A stretch of 64,000 bases of DNA, taken from contig JAFMOC010000269.1 of the NCBI GenBank assembly GCA_019802505.1, positions 259,501 to 323,500 of the forward strand, read 5' to 3'. Each line of letters begins with the position of its first letter. Position 1 is the first letter of the stretch. Origin of the DNA: Corydoras sp. C115. Taxonomy: Eukaryota > Chordata > Actinopteri > Siluriformes > Callichthyidae. Made by a program: the position numbers and the translations under genes. A model generated the notes under the pieces. That model was given only the letters and a program-made list of their open reading frames with translations, did no database searches and was not told the DNA's origin. This document shows positions 1 to 12,982 of this stretch, one piece after another.

Positions 1-207
1 GATGTGTTTATAACGATAGTGATCTCATAAATGCTGCTATTGCATGAGAACTTATTTTTGTAAAAGAAAACTAAAAAAAAAAAAAAAAACTAAAAAAAGC
101 TATATAATGTATTACATGTGGTTCTTATCAGTGATTTATTAAAGTGTTTAAATTTCCTTCGTTGGAGTGTTAATTTGCTGATGTGATCAGGCGCAGTAGC
201 GTGTGTG

Positions 208-252
<45 letters not shown>

Positions 253-1393
253 GGAGGGGGGGACTTATGGTAGAACTGTTTATTTTAATGTTAAATATTC
301 ATTGCTATCCAGTCATGTGATGCCATTTATTTTATTTACCAAAGCTGATTCATCATCTAATATTTAAAATGTTAAGTTTTCTCTTCTCTTTGTTAAAGAT
401 TAATGTTAAGAACAAAAGTAATCCAGGTTCTGTCCAGTTACTCGTTGCCGTGGTGTTATGAATGAACAGTGAGAACGCCAAGGACAACGGATAAAACAAC
501 CTGAAGACCAACATCAGAGCAAACTGTGCAGTAAATCTCAGCAATGCCACAAGCTGAGTATCTTCATGTTATGCTGCTCAGACTTGGTGATTGTAAATAA
601 GAGATGTTCAACCAAATATTAAGTATAAAAAAAATACACTGGTCAGAAGCTTGGTTAACTGCTTATATGAGAAGATATTATTAATGCAGAGGCTTGTATC
701 TGTACTTTGAAGAGTGACATGCTGCCTTGTGTTATTTTGTCTATTTCAGCAACACTGTCAGGTGTTGTAATGCAGGAGTTAAAATATCATGGCTTTGTAG
801 GCCTAGATTGCATGTGCCTGACTGACCAGATCGGTCTTCTATTAAAATGTGTAGTACATCATAATGGGAAACTCGGACCTTTTGCCTGTCATTGCCTAAA
901 TTAAGAGGGGGGATGGTTCATACCTCTGCTGTGTCAGTGCTATATTTTATTTATGTTAATATCCCAACAAAAGTTTGAAAAACTACTGAAATCGTTGCAG
1001 TTTTAGTGGAAGTGGTATGACATTACATATTATTGAACATTGGATTCTGTGGTTTTAAAACCTGGTTTCTTCCTCACAATTAATTGATGTTTATTTAACT
1101 CGAGATTAAAAGCAATAAATCACGTGAATGTCATTAAGACAATATCCCTTTGTTGGCACCAATTAAACTTTGTTTTATATAAAGCAGATTTTTTAAAGTA
1201 AACTATTTTGTTAACTTTGTTGGAGTCATGACCAACTCTGCAAATGCGCTTCACGAATAACGGCTTCCGAATACATTTTAAATGATTAATATTGCAATCC
1301 CTGTTGAGTTTGGTTTCCTGCAGACCTGCAGCTGAACTCGAGGTGGCGCTGCTGCTCAGGTCTGTGTGAGCGAGCGCGTGTGCGCCATGTGTT
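1..1393. other. Left-edge intergenic DNA, AT-rich
   Basis: No coding exon is recognisable. A run of about 42 T lies at 210-251. An AATAAA near 1113-1118 could be the polyadenylation signal of a plus-strand gene that starts left of the window, but nothing else supports that. Bases 1320-1393 become CpG-richer (GAGCGAGCGCGTGTGCGCC near 1368), fitting the outer part of the lmf2 promoter, now separated from the gene by a hAT insertion. Confidence 0.4.
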
Positions 1394-1401
1394 CAACAAA
1401 C

Positions 1402-2428
1402 TAGTGATGAGTCGGTCGCGAACGATCCGGCTCTAAGAGTCGGCTCTTTGAAGTGAACGAGGAGAACCGGTTCTTGATTGGGAGCCGGTTTTTGGGATCC
1501 GATGTGGGCGGAGTCTGCAGGGGTTGCACACACACACACACACACACACACAGTGAGCACACCGAGAGCGAGAGAAGTTTGCGCAACAAATAGAGAAATA
1601 AATAACAAGAAAAAGGAAATAAAAAGAAAACGAGCGACAGAAAGCTCAGTAAAGTTTGAACATGTTTTAATGCGACAGTTCAGACTGCAAAATATAAATT
1701 TCATATCGAGCCGCAACCTGCACAGACGTTTATTAATCAGTTCAATTAGAAGATTAAAGAGAAGCAAGAGAACCTAAAGGAGTGTTCTAGAGTGTTCACT
1801 GCAACTGCAATTTCCACAGCATCATCCAGCGCAGAGGATCCTTGTTTTATATATATTTATTTTTTATTTTTGTAGCAATCTGTTCCATGATGAGTATGTA
1901 CATAAACCATATTATTAAAATAAACATGTATAATGTGTTTTTACAGTACGGATTCATTTTACACTAAATTTGGAAATAAACTGCTTTAAGCGGCGGCAGG
2001 GTGGCTTAGTGGTTAGCACGTTCGCCTCCCCATCTGGGTGGAGTTTCCATGTTCTCCCCGTGTCTGCGTGGGTTTCCTCCGGGTTCTCCGGTTTCCTCCC
2101 ACAGTCCAAAAACATGGATCAAGTCAATTGAATTCTCAAAAATTGCCCCATATAGAGTGTGTTTGTGTGAGTGAGTGTGTGCCCAGCGATGGATTGGCGC
2201 CTTGTCCTGGGTGTATCTGCCCAGCGCCCGAGACGTTCTCCCCTGGATGGGCATGGGGAACCCCACCGCGACCTTAATAGAGGATAAAGCGGGAGATAAT
2301 GAATGAAACTGCTTTAAGCTACGAAAAAAAGTCAAGGGAACCACTAGGGAGCCGAAAGAGCCGGCTCTTTTTAGAGAGCCAAGCCAAAAGAACCGGCTCT
2401 CAGAAAAGAGCCGGAATGCCCATCACTA
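1402..2428. mobile_element. Non-autonomous hAT element in the lmf2 promoter region
   Basis: Termini read TAGTGATG at 1402 and CATCACTA ending at 2428. They are flanked by a perfect 8-bp target-site duplication CAACAAAC (1394-1401 and 2429-2436), the hAT hallmark. Subterminal DNA is full of GAGCCGGCTCTTT-like inverted motifs at both ends (1425-1500, 2345-2415). No transposase ORF is present, so it is a MITE-type element. A SINE (1991-2305) is nested inside. The element ends only 129 bp before the lmf2 start codon. Confidence 0.9.
1991..2305 (+). mobile_element. DANA/Mermaid-like tRNA SINE, full length
   Basis: Reference copy for this window. It has a tRNA-like head (GGCGGCAGGGTGGCTTAGTG), a conserved core (CATGTTCTCCCCGTGTCTGC, then TTTCCTCCCACAGTCCAAAA), a GT-rich segment and a 3' end AGGATAAAGCGGGAGATAAT. 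It is flanked by a perfect 13-bp target duplication AAACTGCTTTAAG (1978-1990 and 2306-2318) and lies inside the hAT element 1402-2428. The core resembles the DANA/Mermaid fish SINEs; the subfamily name is inference. Confidence 0.92.
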
Positions 2429-2557
2429 CAACAAACTCCACCTCTCTGCATCACATCCACCATTCAGCTCGATTCCATAAAACTCAGCTCCTTCACTCAC
2501 ACACGCTGCTCGGTTCCTCCACCTCACTCACAGTGCTTCTCCACCGTGTCCTGTAGA

Positions 2558-5500
2558 ATGGGGGAGATCCAGACTCCGAGGCGGATGTTTTTATGGAGCA
2601 TGGCGCTCGTTTATCTCTGCTCCTTCTCGTCGCTCTACATCCAGATTCCAGGTAGGAAGTAAAGCGCCTCTTTTCGGCGGCAGAGGGCTTTGGGCGCGGC
2701 AGCTCGTTCCGGAGCCTTCACCCCGCCTCAGCTTCTCCTTCAGCAGCTTTCAGAGCGCAGCCGCGTCCTGCCTTTAACCTTCACTCCGTACCGCATGCGT
2801 TTAAACTGCAGCGTCCCTCACCTCAACTTAAGCTTTAGTAAACTTCACATATCGCCGACGCATTGCTGTCATGCTGTCGGTTATGACTGCAGACTGTAAT
2901 ATTCCCGCAGTCGAGCTGGATTAAGATTACTGTTCGGGTTTCGACCCAAAACGAACTAAAGTTTGGACCCAAACAGACTTCCCTCAATGAAACGTCATCA
3001 CTCTCCACGTGCGCAGCGAGCGCCTCAGCCGAGCCAACGAGGTACCTCCGCACGAGACACCGAGATAAATACACGAGATAAAGCAATAAAATATCACCCG
3101 AACCAACGACTCTGAGGTACCTCAGCACGAGACACCGAGATAAAAACACGAGATAAAGCAATAAAATATCACCCGAACCATCGACTGTGAGGTACCTCCG
3201 AACGAGACATCGAGATAAAAACATGAGATAAAGCAATAAAATATCACCCGAACCAACGACTGTGAGGTACCTCAGCAAGAGACACCGAGATAAAAACACG
3301 AGATAAAGCAATAAAATATCACCCGAACCATCGACTCTGAGGTACCTCAGCACGAGACACCGAGATAAAAACACGAGATAAAGCAATGAAATATCACCCA
3401 GACCAACGACTCTGAGGTACCTCAGCACGAAACACCGAGATAAAAACACGAGATAAAGCAATAAAATATCACCCAGACCAACGACTCTGAGGTACCTCAG
3501 CACGAGACACTGAGATAAAAACATGAGATAAAGCAATATATCACTCGAACCAACGACTCTGAGACACCGAGATAAAAACATGAGATAAATCAATAAAATA
3601 TCACCTGAAACAACGACTCTGAGGCACCTCAGCACGAGACACCGAGATAAAAACATGAGATAAATTAGTAAAATATCATCCAAACCAACGACTCTGAGAC
3701 ACCGAGATAAAAACATGAGATAAATCAATAAAATATCACCCGAACCAACGTCTCTGAGACACCGAGATAAAAACAAGAGATAAATCAATAAAATTTCATC
3801 CATTTATCACTTATTGTAGTCCGAACCATTAGAAAATAACACAGTAAGCATCTCAGTCTCTCCTAAACTAAACCCTTCTTATTTCTAAAACACCCTTTTG
3901 AATGAACTATTAATTACACATCAAACAGTATCCAGGAATTTGCAGGAAGCGGTGTGAGAGTGTGATGAAACTCCACCCAGAGAACATGAAACTCCACCCA
4001 GATTGGGATTCGAACCTGGATCCCCAGCACTGAGAGGTGGATGCACTAACCACTGCAACTGGTTAACTAGTTTCAGGGTGTGTAAGTGGAATCTAAAGTG
4101 TATTTAAATAGAAGAAAGCTTGTAGGTGCTTGAGTGTTCAGATGTCTGGTGAATGTAGAACCTTGGTGTGTAGTACACATGTATATTAATTTCTGCTCAT
4201 TTATTCTTATTTTTAATTCTGTTTAAAGTGAAGGAGATGAGCTGAGTCTGGTTCTGTTACTGCACTTTAAAGAACGTGTGTGTAAATGTGGATGGAGTTT
4301 CTAAATTAAAAGTCAAAGTGGATGAAATGGTCATTCCTGTCCATTTACTTTCTGAACAGTTTTTCTCTTGATGTCTTACAGATGTCTATCGCCGAGTTTG
4401 GGTGGTATAGATTATAACACATGGCAGTATTCAGTGCACATGTGGCACATGCCAATGTTGCGATCTTAAGTGCCACTGTGGCATCAGTGTTACGTTTGTG
4501 GTCACACTGCCATATGTTTTAAGATTACAGCATGCGACCGGCTCAAACCTATGTGTTTATTAACTGTTTAGTAGTTAAGATTAAAAGTGAGGATCTTGCA
4601 GCACATGGTCATATTCCATTTAATAAAGGGTTTAGTATATTTAGTCTATTGCTTCACTGTAAGCAAATATAATCTTTGTCAGTAATATTAACAATGAAGT
4701 TGTTTAGAACGTCCAAGGTTATTATGAACGGTTAACTCTTGTTGGACCTGTTTATATTTAATGTTAAACTGTGGAGGAAAGTGCATTAAAATAAGCATCG
4801 AAAGGCCATTGTTTAAGCAAGCACCTCTACGAAGTGCAATTACAGGATCTAAACCACTAATGTAAGTGTATAATCAAAATAACCCAAAAACTGGATTATA
4901 TCACACAGATGTGCACTTGGTGGGTGGTGGTTTTCCTGTGCAGCCTTTTGGGCACTGGGCAGATACACCCAGGACAGGCTGCCAATCTAGCACCGCGCAG
5001 ACACTTACTGAGACACTATATGGGGTCAATTTTTCATTCATTCATTATCATCTGCTTTATCCTCTATTAGGGTCGTGGTGGGGTTCCCCATGCCCATCCA
5101 GGGGAGAACGTCTCGGGCGCTGGGCAGATACACCCAGGACTGGGTGCCAATCTATCGCAGGGCACACACTCACTCACACAGACTCTATATGGGGCAATTT
5201 TTAGAATTTAATTGACTTGATCCATGTTTTTGGACTGTGGGAGGAAACCGGAGAACCTGGAGGAAACCCACGCAGACACGGGGAGAACATGGAAACTCCA
5301 CCCAGATGGGGATTCGAACCAGGAATCCCTAGTGCTGAGAGGCGAACGTGCTAACCACTAAGCCACCTGGGGCTCAATTTAAAGCAGCTAATTCACCTTA
5401 AATCTATGTTTTTGAAACTGTGGTAGAAGAAAACAAATGGACATGTGGAGAACATGGAAACTCCATAAGATTTAATATACAAAAAAAGAGGAATGCAGTG

Positions 5501-8500
5501 AGTTAAGTTAGCAAAGGATATAATAGCCTTATGATTATTGTTGCGGTTCTTCTGGGTGTGAAAAATAAGAACAGCAGAACAGCTTGATTTAGCTTTGGTG
5601 AAAAAGCCAAAGGTAATCTATGTCTTGGTAAAGTGTGTGTGTGTGGGGGGGGGGGGGGGGGGGGGGGGGGAAACCTATGATTTAAAAACACCCATGCAGT
5701 GTTACCTAACAGGAAATACTGCATTGTTCTTTATTTGTTTTGAATGGAGACCTTAACATAAGTTCTGGATCAATTACAGAAAAGTGTTGGGTTCTCACTT
5801 TCCAAAATGTACTGTAATTAGTGTTGTAGTTACTAATAAACTGACATCATACCCACGTTGTAATCTTCTTTCCTTTATTTCCTAGGTCAATCTTAATTCT
5901 GAATGTCTTTTGCAGGTCTTTTTGGTGATGAAGGTGTTGTACCTGCACGTCTCCTAATGCCTAAGGTTAAGCAACCTCTCCTGGAGCAGCTACAGGCTGC
6001 CCCCACTCTTCTGTGGCTGGGACCCTCATTGGGTGTTGGACCTCAACAGAGTCTGGAGCTTCTCTGCCTGCTGGGGGCGCTGCTGAGTCTCGGAGCAGTT
6101 CTGCTGTGTGGATGTCGAAACAGCCTGGTGTTCTTCTGTCTTTGGGCCCTTTACCTCTCGCTATACACTGTGAGTAGATCTGTTTTCCCCTCGTTGGATG
6201 AATGTGGTGGCAACAAGCGGTGTCTGCATTAAGCTCGACCCCTCTGTAGTATGATGTGATTTGATCTGCTCTCATAACAGAGCTGAAGCATTTTGATAAT
6301 AATAACTGAAATATATAACTCCATGTTATTAATAATAATAATGTTTGATTGGCTAAAAATTAAATCCGAAACACTGGTGTCAAGTTCCAGTGTTTTTATT
6401 TATTTATTTATTTTTTAAATGTTTAGCAAATTTACAAATTGAAACTAAATTAAACTTATTTAAAAAAATTCTATTTGTGACCCTTCAGGGGTGGCCATGG
6501 AGATGTTGATCAGACGACTGAATGTACAAACCTCAGGTCTGAAGGTTAGCACTGTGTGACCTTAATTCGGACTGTTTAGCCTCTTTGCTCAAACCAGCCC
6601 ACCCACCACCTGCGACCCTAGTAGAGGATTAAGTGGTCAAGATAATGAGGCGAGAGAATTTAGGTCACTGGTAAATTAGAAGAAACAAACTTGTGACTGA
6701 CTTGTTGCTGTTTGACCTGTGTCCTTCAAATGTTTTGATGATTAGTGTGTTCCAACGCTGTGTGTGTGTTTCAGGTTGGGGGAGACTTCCTTCATTCTGA
6801 ATGGTGAGTCCTTTTAGGCATTTCATAATTTCCATCCATCCATTATCTTTCACTTAATCCTCAATAAGGGTCGTGGGGGGGGTTCCCCATGCCCATTAAG
6901 GGAAGAACGTTTCAGATGCTGGGCAGATACACCCAGGACAGGGGGGGCAATCTATCACTGAGTATACACTCACACACAAACACTTTTTTTAATTCAGAGC
7001 ATTCAATTTACCTTAATCCATGTTTTTGGACTGTGGAGGAAACCCACGCGGACATGGGGAGAACATACAAACTCCACCTAGATTGAGATTGGACCCTGGA
7101 ATCCCTAGCGCTGAGAGAACATGCTAACCACTAAGCCACAGTGTTAACTGCATTTGAAAATTTGTCCTAATTTGTTTTAAAAGTCTTTATATTGTGTGTA
7201 GGATTTCAGTGTGATTGTTTTTTGATCTTTGTGTTCGGTTCTGCTTGGTATCAAAATAGCAAAGACAAAATGGTGATGTTCCATAATAAATGTTCTACTC
7301 TATCTGTTTTTAAGGGATAATCTTCTTCTTGAGACTGGATTTCTGGCATTCCTGGTTGCACTGAGTGGTTCCTCCTTTTCCCCTGATGCCGTGGTGTTCT
7401 GGTTGGTGCGCTGGCTGCTCTTCCGGCTTGTCTTTTCCACTGGTGTAAGCAAATTAGCAAGTGGAGACCCATCCTGGTGGGACCTTACAGGTGGGTTCAG
7501 AGGGGGTGGTGTCATGACTGTGTTTTATTTGAAACTAATTTATAACCTGATTCCTTTTCCAGCTGTGGGTCGACATTATGAAACCCAAGCTACCCCCACT
7601 CCACTGGCCTGGTATGCGTGCGAGCTCCCTGATTGGCTGTTTCGGTTTGGTGCTGTTTATGTGATTGTCAGCGGGATTGCAGTTCCACTGGTGATGTACT
7701 TCATTCCAGTTCGTGGATTACGAATGACTGCGTTCTATATCCAAGTAGGTTGACATACTGTAATGAGTGTGTACACACTTTTAAGTGTAAATGCTGTTTT
7801 GCGTTCTAAGTCTAAATCCCCAAAAAGCGAGACTCAAGCAACACAGTGGCAAAAAACTTTTCGGTCTAATTTTAACTCCTAAAACCAGAAATGCATGTCG
7901 TCCTCTCAGCACTGGGGATTCGGGTTCAAATCCCAATCTGGTGGAGTTTGCATGTTCTCCCCATGTCCGTGTGTGTTTCATCCAGATTCTCTGGTGTTCT
8001 CCCACAGTCCAAATATATGGGTTCAAGGTGAATTGGCTGCTCTACATTCCCCCTGTAATGTCTGTGTGTTCCCAGTGATGGATTAATGTCCTGTTATGGA
8101 TGTATCTACCCAGAGCCTGAAACACTCCCCCCTGGATGGGCATGGGAACCTCCCCTTGTGCCTCTAGTAGAGGATTAAGTGGAAGATAATGAGACTTAAA
8201 TTTTTTTTTTTTACATAAGCATTTAATTAGGTTCGTGTTATTTTTGTCTCAGTCGAAGCACTTGAGAATGCTTTTTTTTAATGATTAATTAACTGTGACC
8301 CCTGTTTTTAAGGTGTTCTCCCAGCTGTGTGGCATTCTTCTCGGTGGTTGCAGCATCTCTCACCTTCTGCCCATCGCGCTGAGTTTCTCTCTGTTAGACA
8401 ATGACTTTTGCTGCTTTACAACAAACAAGAAAAAGACTAAGAGTAAGACTGCCCCCCCACCCCTTTAACAAATGACAATACTACGGAGTTGTTCTCCTCA

Positions 8501-11500
8501 TTATCTACCTGCTTCTGTTCTTTCAGCTTGGAGCCAGTGTTTGCAGACATTACTGACTTTTGTCCTCAAGCTGACCGTCTGCCTCCTTATCATTTTTGCT
8601 TCAATTAAGTTCTTCAAACTGCAGATCAACTGGGAAAAGAAGATCATAATGTCTAAAACAGGTGAATAATTTCTTCTCTTGTAACCTGTTGCAGTTTATT
8701 TCTTCAGGTCCAGACATGATGTTTCCTCGAGCTGTTTTGGTTGTCAGGTCTGAGTCATTGGGAAATTGGCACTGTTTATTAATGACGTTCAGTTGCATTG
8801 TTTATTACAAGTTTAATTTGTCATGTTGTTCTAAAGCTGTTGGATAACCGATGCTGACATCGGCTTTTTTATTTATCAAACTTTTGTCACAATTTATTTA
8901 ATTAATTTATTTATGGCTTATAATTTCCAAAGTCTAGAAAAAAATCGTCCATTTATCTCATATTCCTTTGCTCAAACCTCTACTAGGGTTGGGGGGCACA
9001 CACTCACGCACTCACTCACATACTACTTTATATAGGGGCAATTTAGAGCCGTCAATTCACCTTGAGTTTTTATTTATTGTTTGTACTACTGATTTTTATA
9101 CTTATTCTAGGGGGCAAATTAATTTGGTTTGTCTGCTGGGATGTTAATGGTCAGTGTTTAATAAATGTTTTTGAATTGTAATTTAAAGTTATTATTCTTT
9201 TAGAAACAAAATGTACAATACAAAAATATTTTCTGCCCTGTTAAACTTATTCAGTATTACATTAATAGAACATCTGCAGATAGTTTAGTTTTTGGTTTTT
9301 AACCACTCTGTCTTTCAAAATTCTCATACTTAATAAATTGGTGTGTATGAGTATATAATAAACCTTGCCCTTGGTTATGACCACATGTCTGCATGCTGTA
9401 GACCACACTGTTGACCCCGCTGTTGTGTAATTAAAACATTATTAAATATTTCTGACAGATTTCACTCGTAAAGCATTTGAGGATGCGGTGAGCATGATGC
9501 AGGAACCCACCGTTTGGATCGGAGTTCTTTCCTTGACGTGGGAACTGGTTGCTGCTCTGCTGAAGTGAGACCTTTGTTCTATTTTGTGCCCCTCCCCCCC
9601 CCCCCCTTCTCAGTTAACTGTTTAAATATTTTGCATGCATGTATTGACTGTTGGTGCTGTCTTTGTCTTACTCAGGTGCTTGTATACCCGAGGCATTTTG
9701 GGTAAGCTGTGGGCGTTTATTCAGTGGGCTGTGTTCTCCGCTGCAGCTGTGGGTATGTTCAGCCTCAGCCTTGTAAGTAACCAGTTCAGATACTCCTGCC
9801 TAATAAATAATAAATAAAGCTTTTAAATTGTATTTCTTCTTTTAATAAGTTTTGAAAATGCAACTAAGATGTTCACACTAAATATAAGTAAAAATTTTTT
9901 ATTAAAATACATAACTTGTCATATTTAGTAGTAAAAAATAATAATAAATAATTGTGTGTGTGTGTGTATATATATTTTTCTTTAAACCCATATTGTGAAC
10001 TGTGGGAGGAAATTGGAGAACCTACCATATTGGGATTTGAACCTGGATGCCCAGAGGTTGGTGTGGTAACCTCCACATCACTGTGCCACCCTTAACTTAA
10101 CATGTCCGCCTCTGTCGAATCTCGATCTGCCTGGAGTTTGCATGTTCTCCCCGTGTCCAAGTGGGGTTCCTTTGGGTTTTCTGGTTTCCTCCCAAAGTCC
10201 CAAAACAAGGATTAAAGATGAATTGACTTCTATAAATTGCCCCTCTATAGTGTATGTTCCGAGCAATAGAATGGCATTGATATCAGTTAGCCACACAGCG
10301 TAAGTGAAGTTTAACCTTCTGCCTTTATTTTATTTCAGCTCTTGAACGTGTACCATGTTATTTTGTAGTCACTGTGTATTAATGTGTACGTTTAGGTTCC
10401 ATACACTGCCCTGACGGGAATGCCAGAGAGTAAACTCTTACCTGTAGTAAGAAAGGCTTATGAAGCGGTGGAGAAATTTCACCTCGTCAGTTCGTATGGT
10501 ATCCAGCACAGAATGATTCCTCCCGCAGGACGACCCGAAATCATCATCGAGGGCAGCATGGATAAGAAAACATGGACGGTGAGAGAATTCCCTGCCCTTC
10601 AAACCCATGTTGATTGTTTTCCTGAGTTTTGGTTTTTAAACATTCCTGTAAGCACATGTAACAGCGCAGTCCTCAGGCAATCAGAGTACATGTCTGGACC
10701 TCACCCCTAAGTATTGTAATGATGAGTATAAATAAAGAGTAAGGCACAGCCGTTTGGCTGTAGTAAGGTGTCGTACACACTGACGGCTTCAGAAGCCGTT
10801 TCTTACTGTACTTACCCATCACATGTGTTGCTCTGAGGTGTTTGTGGACAGAATGTTTGTTTTGTATAGACTAATAATATTTGAGGTCTGTGATGACCCT
10901 GTGGAGTAAACCTGTTCCTCTTCACTGAGAGTCAGTAGTGTGTGGTTACCTTGACATATCAAATAACTTAATTCCAGTAAAGGTTAAAATACTAATACTA
11001 TAAAAATAAAATACTAATAAAACACATTGTGGAAATAATAATAATAAAAGTTTTTTTTCCTGCTGCATGACCGTCACTAGTATGGAATCCATACTTTGAC
11101 CTTTGTGGATATTTTTTGGATGCCAGGCCCCCAATTCCATCTTAAGTGTTTGAATGCACCCACACTAACAAACCACAAAAGTCTAAAATATTTCAGAAAC
11201 CCACTTAAAATTAACCTCCATTTTTCCAACAGCATTTTCCATGAGCTGTTTTGCAGGTTCAGGTTCATTTAGCATTATTATTGATAACTCATTGATGGAG
11301 GTTGTAATTTAAATGTTTTATTTATTTATTTTTTAACTATTTAGGGTTTTGTTTTACTTATTTAGTCTTCCTTCATATGTAATGCATTCATGTAAGTGTA
11401 GCCACAAGGTGGCGTTCTTATCACATGTGAGCAGTGTTTTATAACTGCAGACTTCATTCATTATCTCCCGCTTTATCCTCTATTAGGGTCGTGGTGGGGT

Positions 11501-12937
11501 TCCCCATGTCCATCCAGGGGAGAACGTCTCGGGCGCTGGGCAGATAGACCCAGGACACACTCACTCACACAGACACACTCTATATGGGGCAATTTTTGGA
11601 GAATTCAATTGACTTGATCCATGTTTTTGGACTGTGGGAGGAAACCGGAGAACCCGGAGGAAACCCACGCGGACACAGGGAGAACATGGAAACTCCACCC
11701 AGATGGGGATTCGAACCGGGAATCCCTAGCACTGAGAGGCGAATGTGCTAACCACTAAGCCACTGTGCCACCCTAACTGCAGTCTTAATCAGATAAATAA
11801 AAAGATTCAGGCATTTGTCCTTTTTCTGACTCTGCAAATATATTTTAAATGGACATTAAGACCTTGCATAATTGCTGATGAAAGTTGTCTGTGCACATTC
11901 TTTAAATGATTCGAGCGTTCTCCCTTCTCTTTACAGGAACTGAGTTTTATGCATAAACCTGGCAGTGTGCTGGGAGTTCCTGCAGTTCTTGGGCCTCATG
12001 AGCCTCGTTTAGACCAGCTGTTATGGGAAGCTGCTCGAGGAGAACATGATCAAAGTCCCTGGTTTGCAGGCCTGATGCAGCGTCTGTTGGAGGGCAGACG
12101 GGACGGTGAGTGGTCCAATAGTTTGGAATCGGCACATGGACTAAGCACAGATGCCCAAGATCCAGATTGGTCATCTGTTTCATACAGGAGTTGATGGGAC
12201 CATTATCATGTCCTGCAGTAATGTTTTACTATAATCAAGATATCATGGTGCAGATTGGAATCCTGCAACACTAATACTATAAAAAAAATTATCACAGCGC
12301 CAGTGAATTCAAACAGTTAGTGGATTATTTTCTGTTTACGTCGTTGTTGCACTTAATGTTCTGGGTTGTGTAGTGAATTCCCAATTCCTGTCTGTGTCCT
12401 GCTGCAGTGGTCAGTCTGCTGCAGGTGGATGAAGCTCAGTACCCCTTCAGATCTGCACCACCAGCTTTCCTTCAAGCTAAAGTCTACCATTATCATTTCA
12501 CACACACCGCTAAAGATGGGTGAGTTAATGACACCAGTCAGATGAATGCTGGCAAGTTTGCTTTTATTATTTTGATCATTCTCTGATTATTATTGCCATA
12601 TAGAGATGCATTTTTGTATTTATACAGTAACAGACTTTAGGCTAATTGTTTCTCAGGAAATATGGAAACTAAAGGCTAGAAAGTACAAGCATTGTTACTA
12701 ATTGGTTATTTTATTTTAAACAGTTTATTTAATATACATTCCTCCCACAGTCCAAAAACATGGATCAAGGTCGATTGAATTCTCCAAATTGCCCCATTTT
12801 TAGAGTGAGTTTGAGTGAGTGTTCCCAGTGATAGATTGGCGTCCTGTCCTGGGTGTATCTGCCCAGCGCCCGAAATATTCTCCCCTGGATGGGCATGGGG
12901 AACCCCCCCCCCCCCCCCCCCCCGACCCTAATATAGG

Positions 12938-12982
<45 letters not shown>

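Noticed and set aside
2006..2344. Recurring frames with PCPGCICPAPETFSPGW-type peptides across the window
   Set aside because: They are translations of DANA/Mermaid-like SINEs, not genes.
2835..3803. 322-residue antisense open frame with 25-residue repeats
   Set aside because: By-product of a 75-bp minisatellite in lmf2 intron 1; no domain, start context or splice support.
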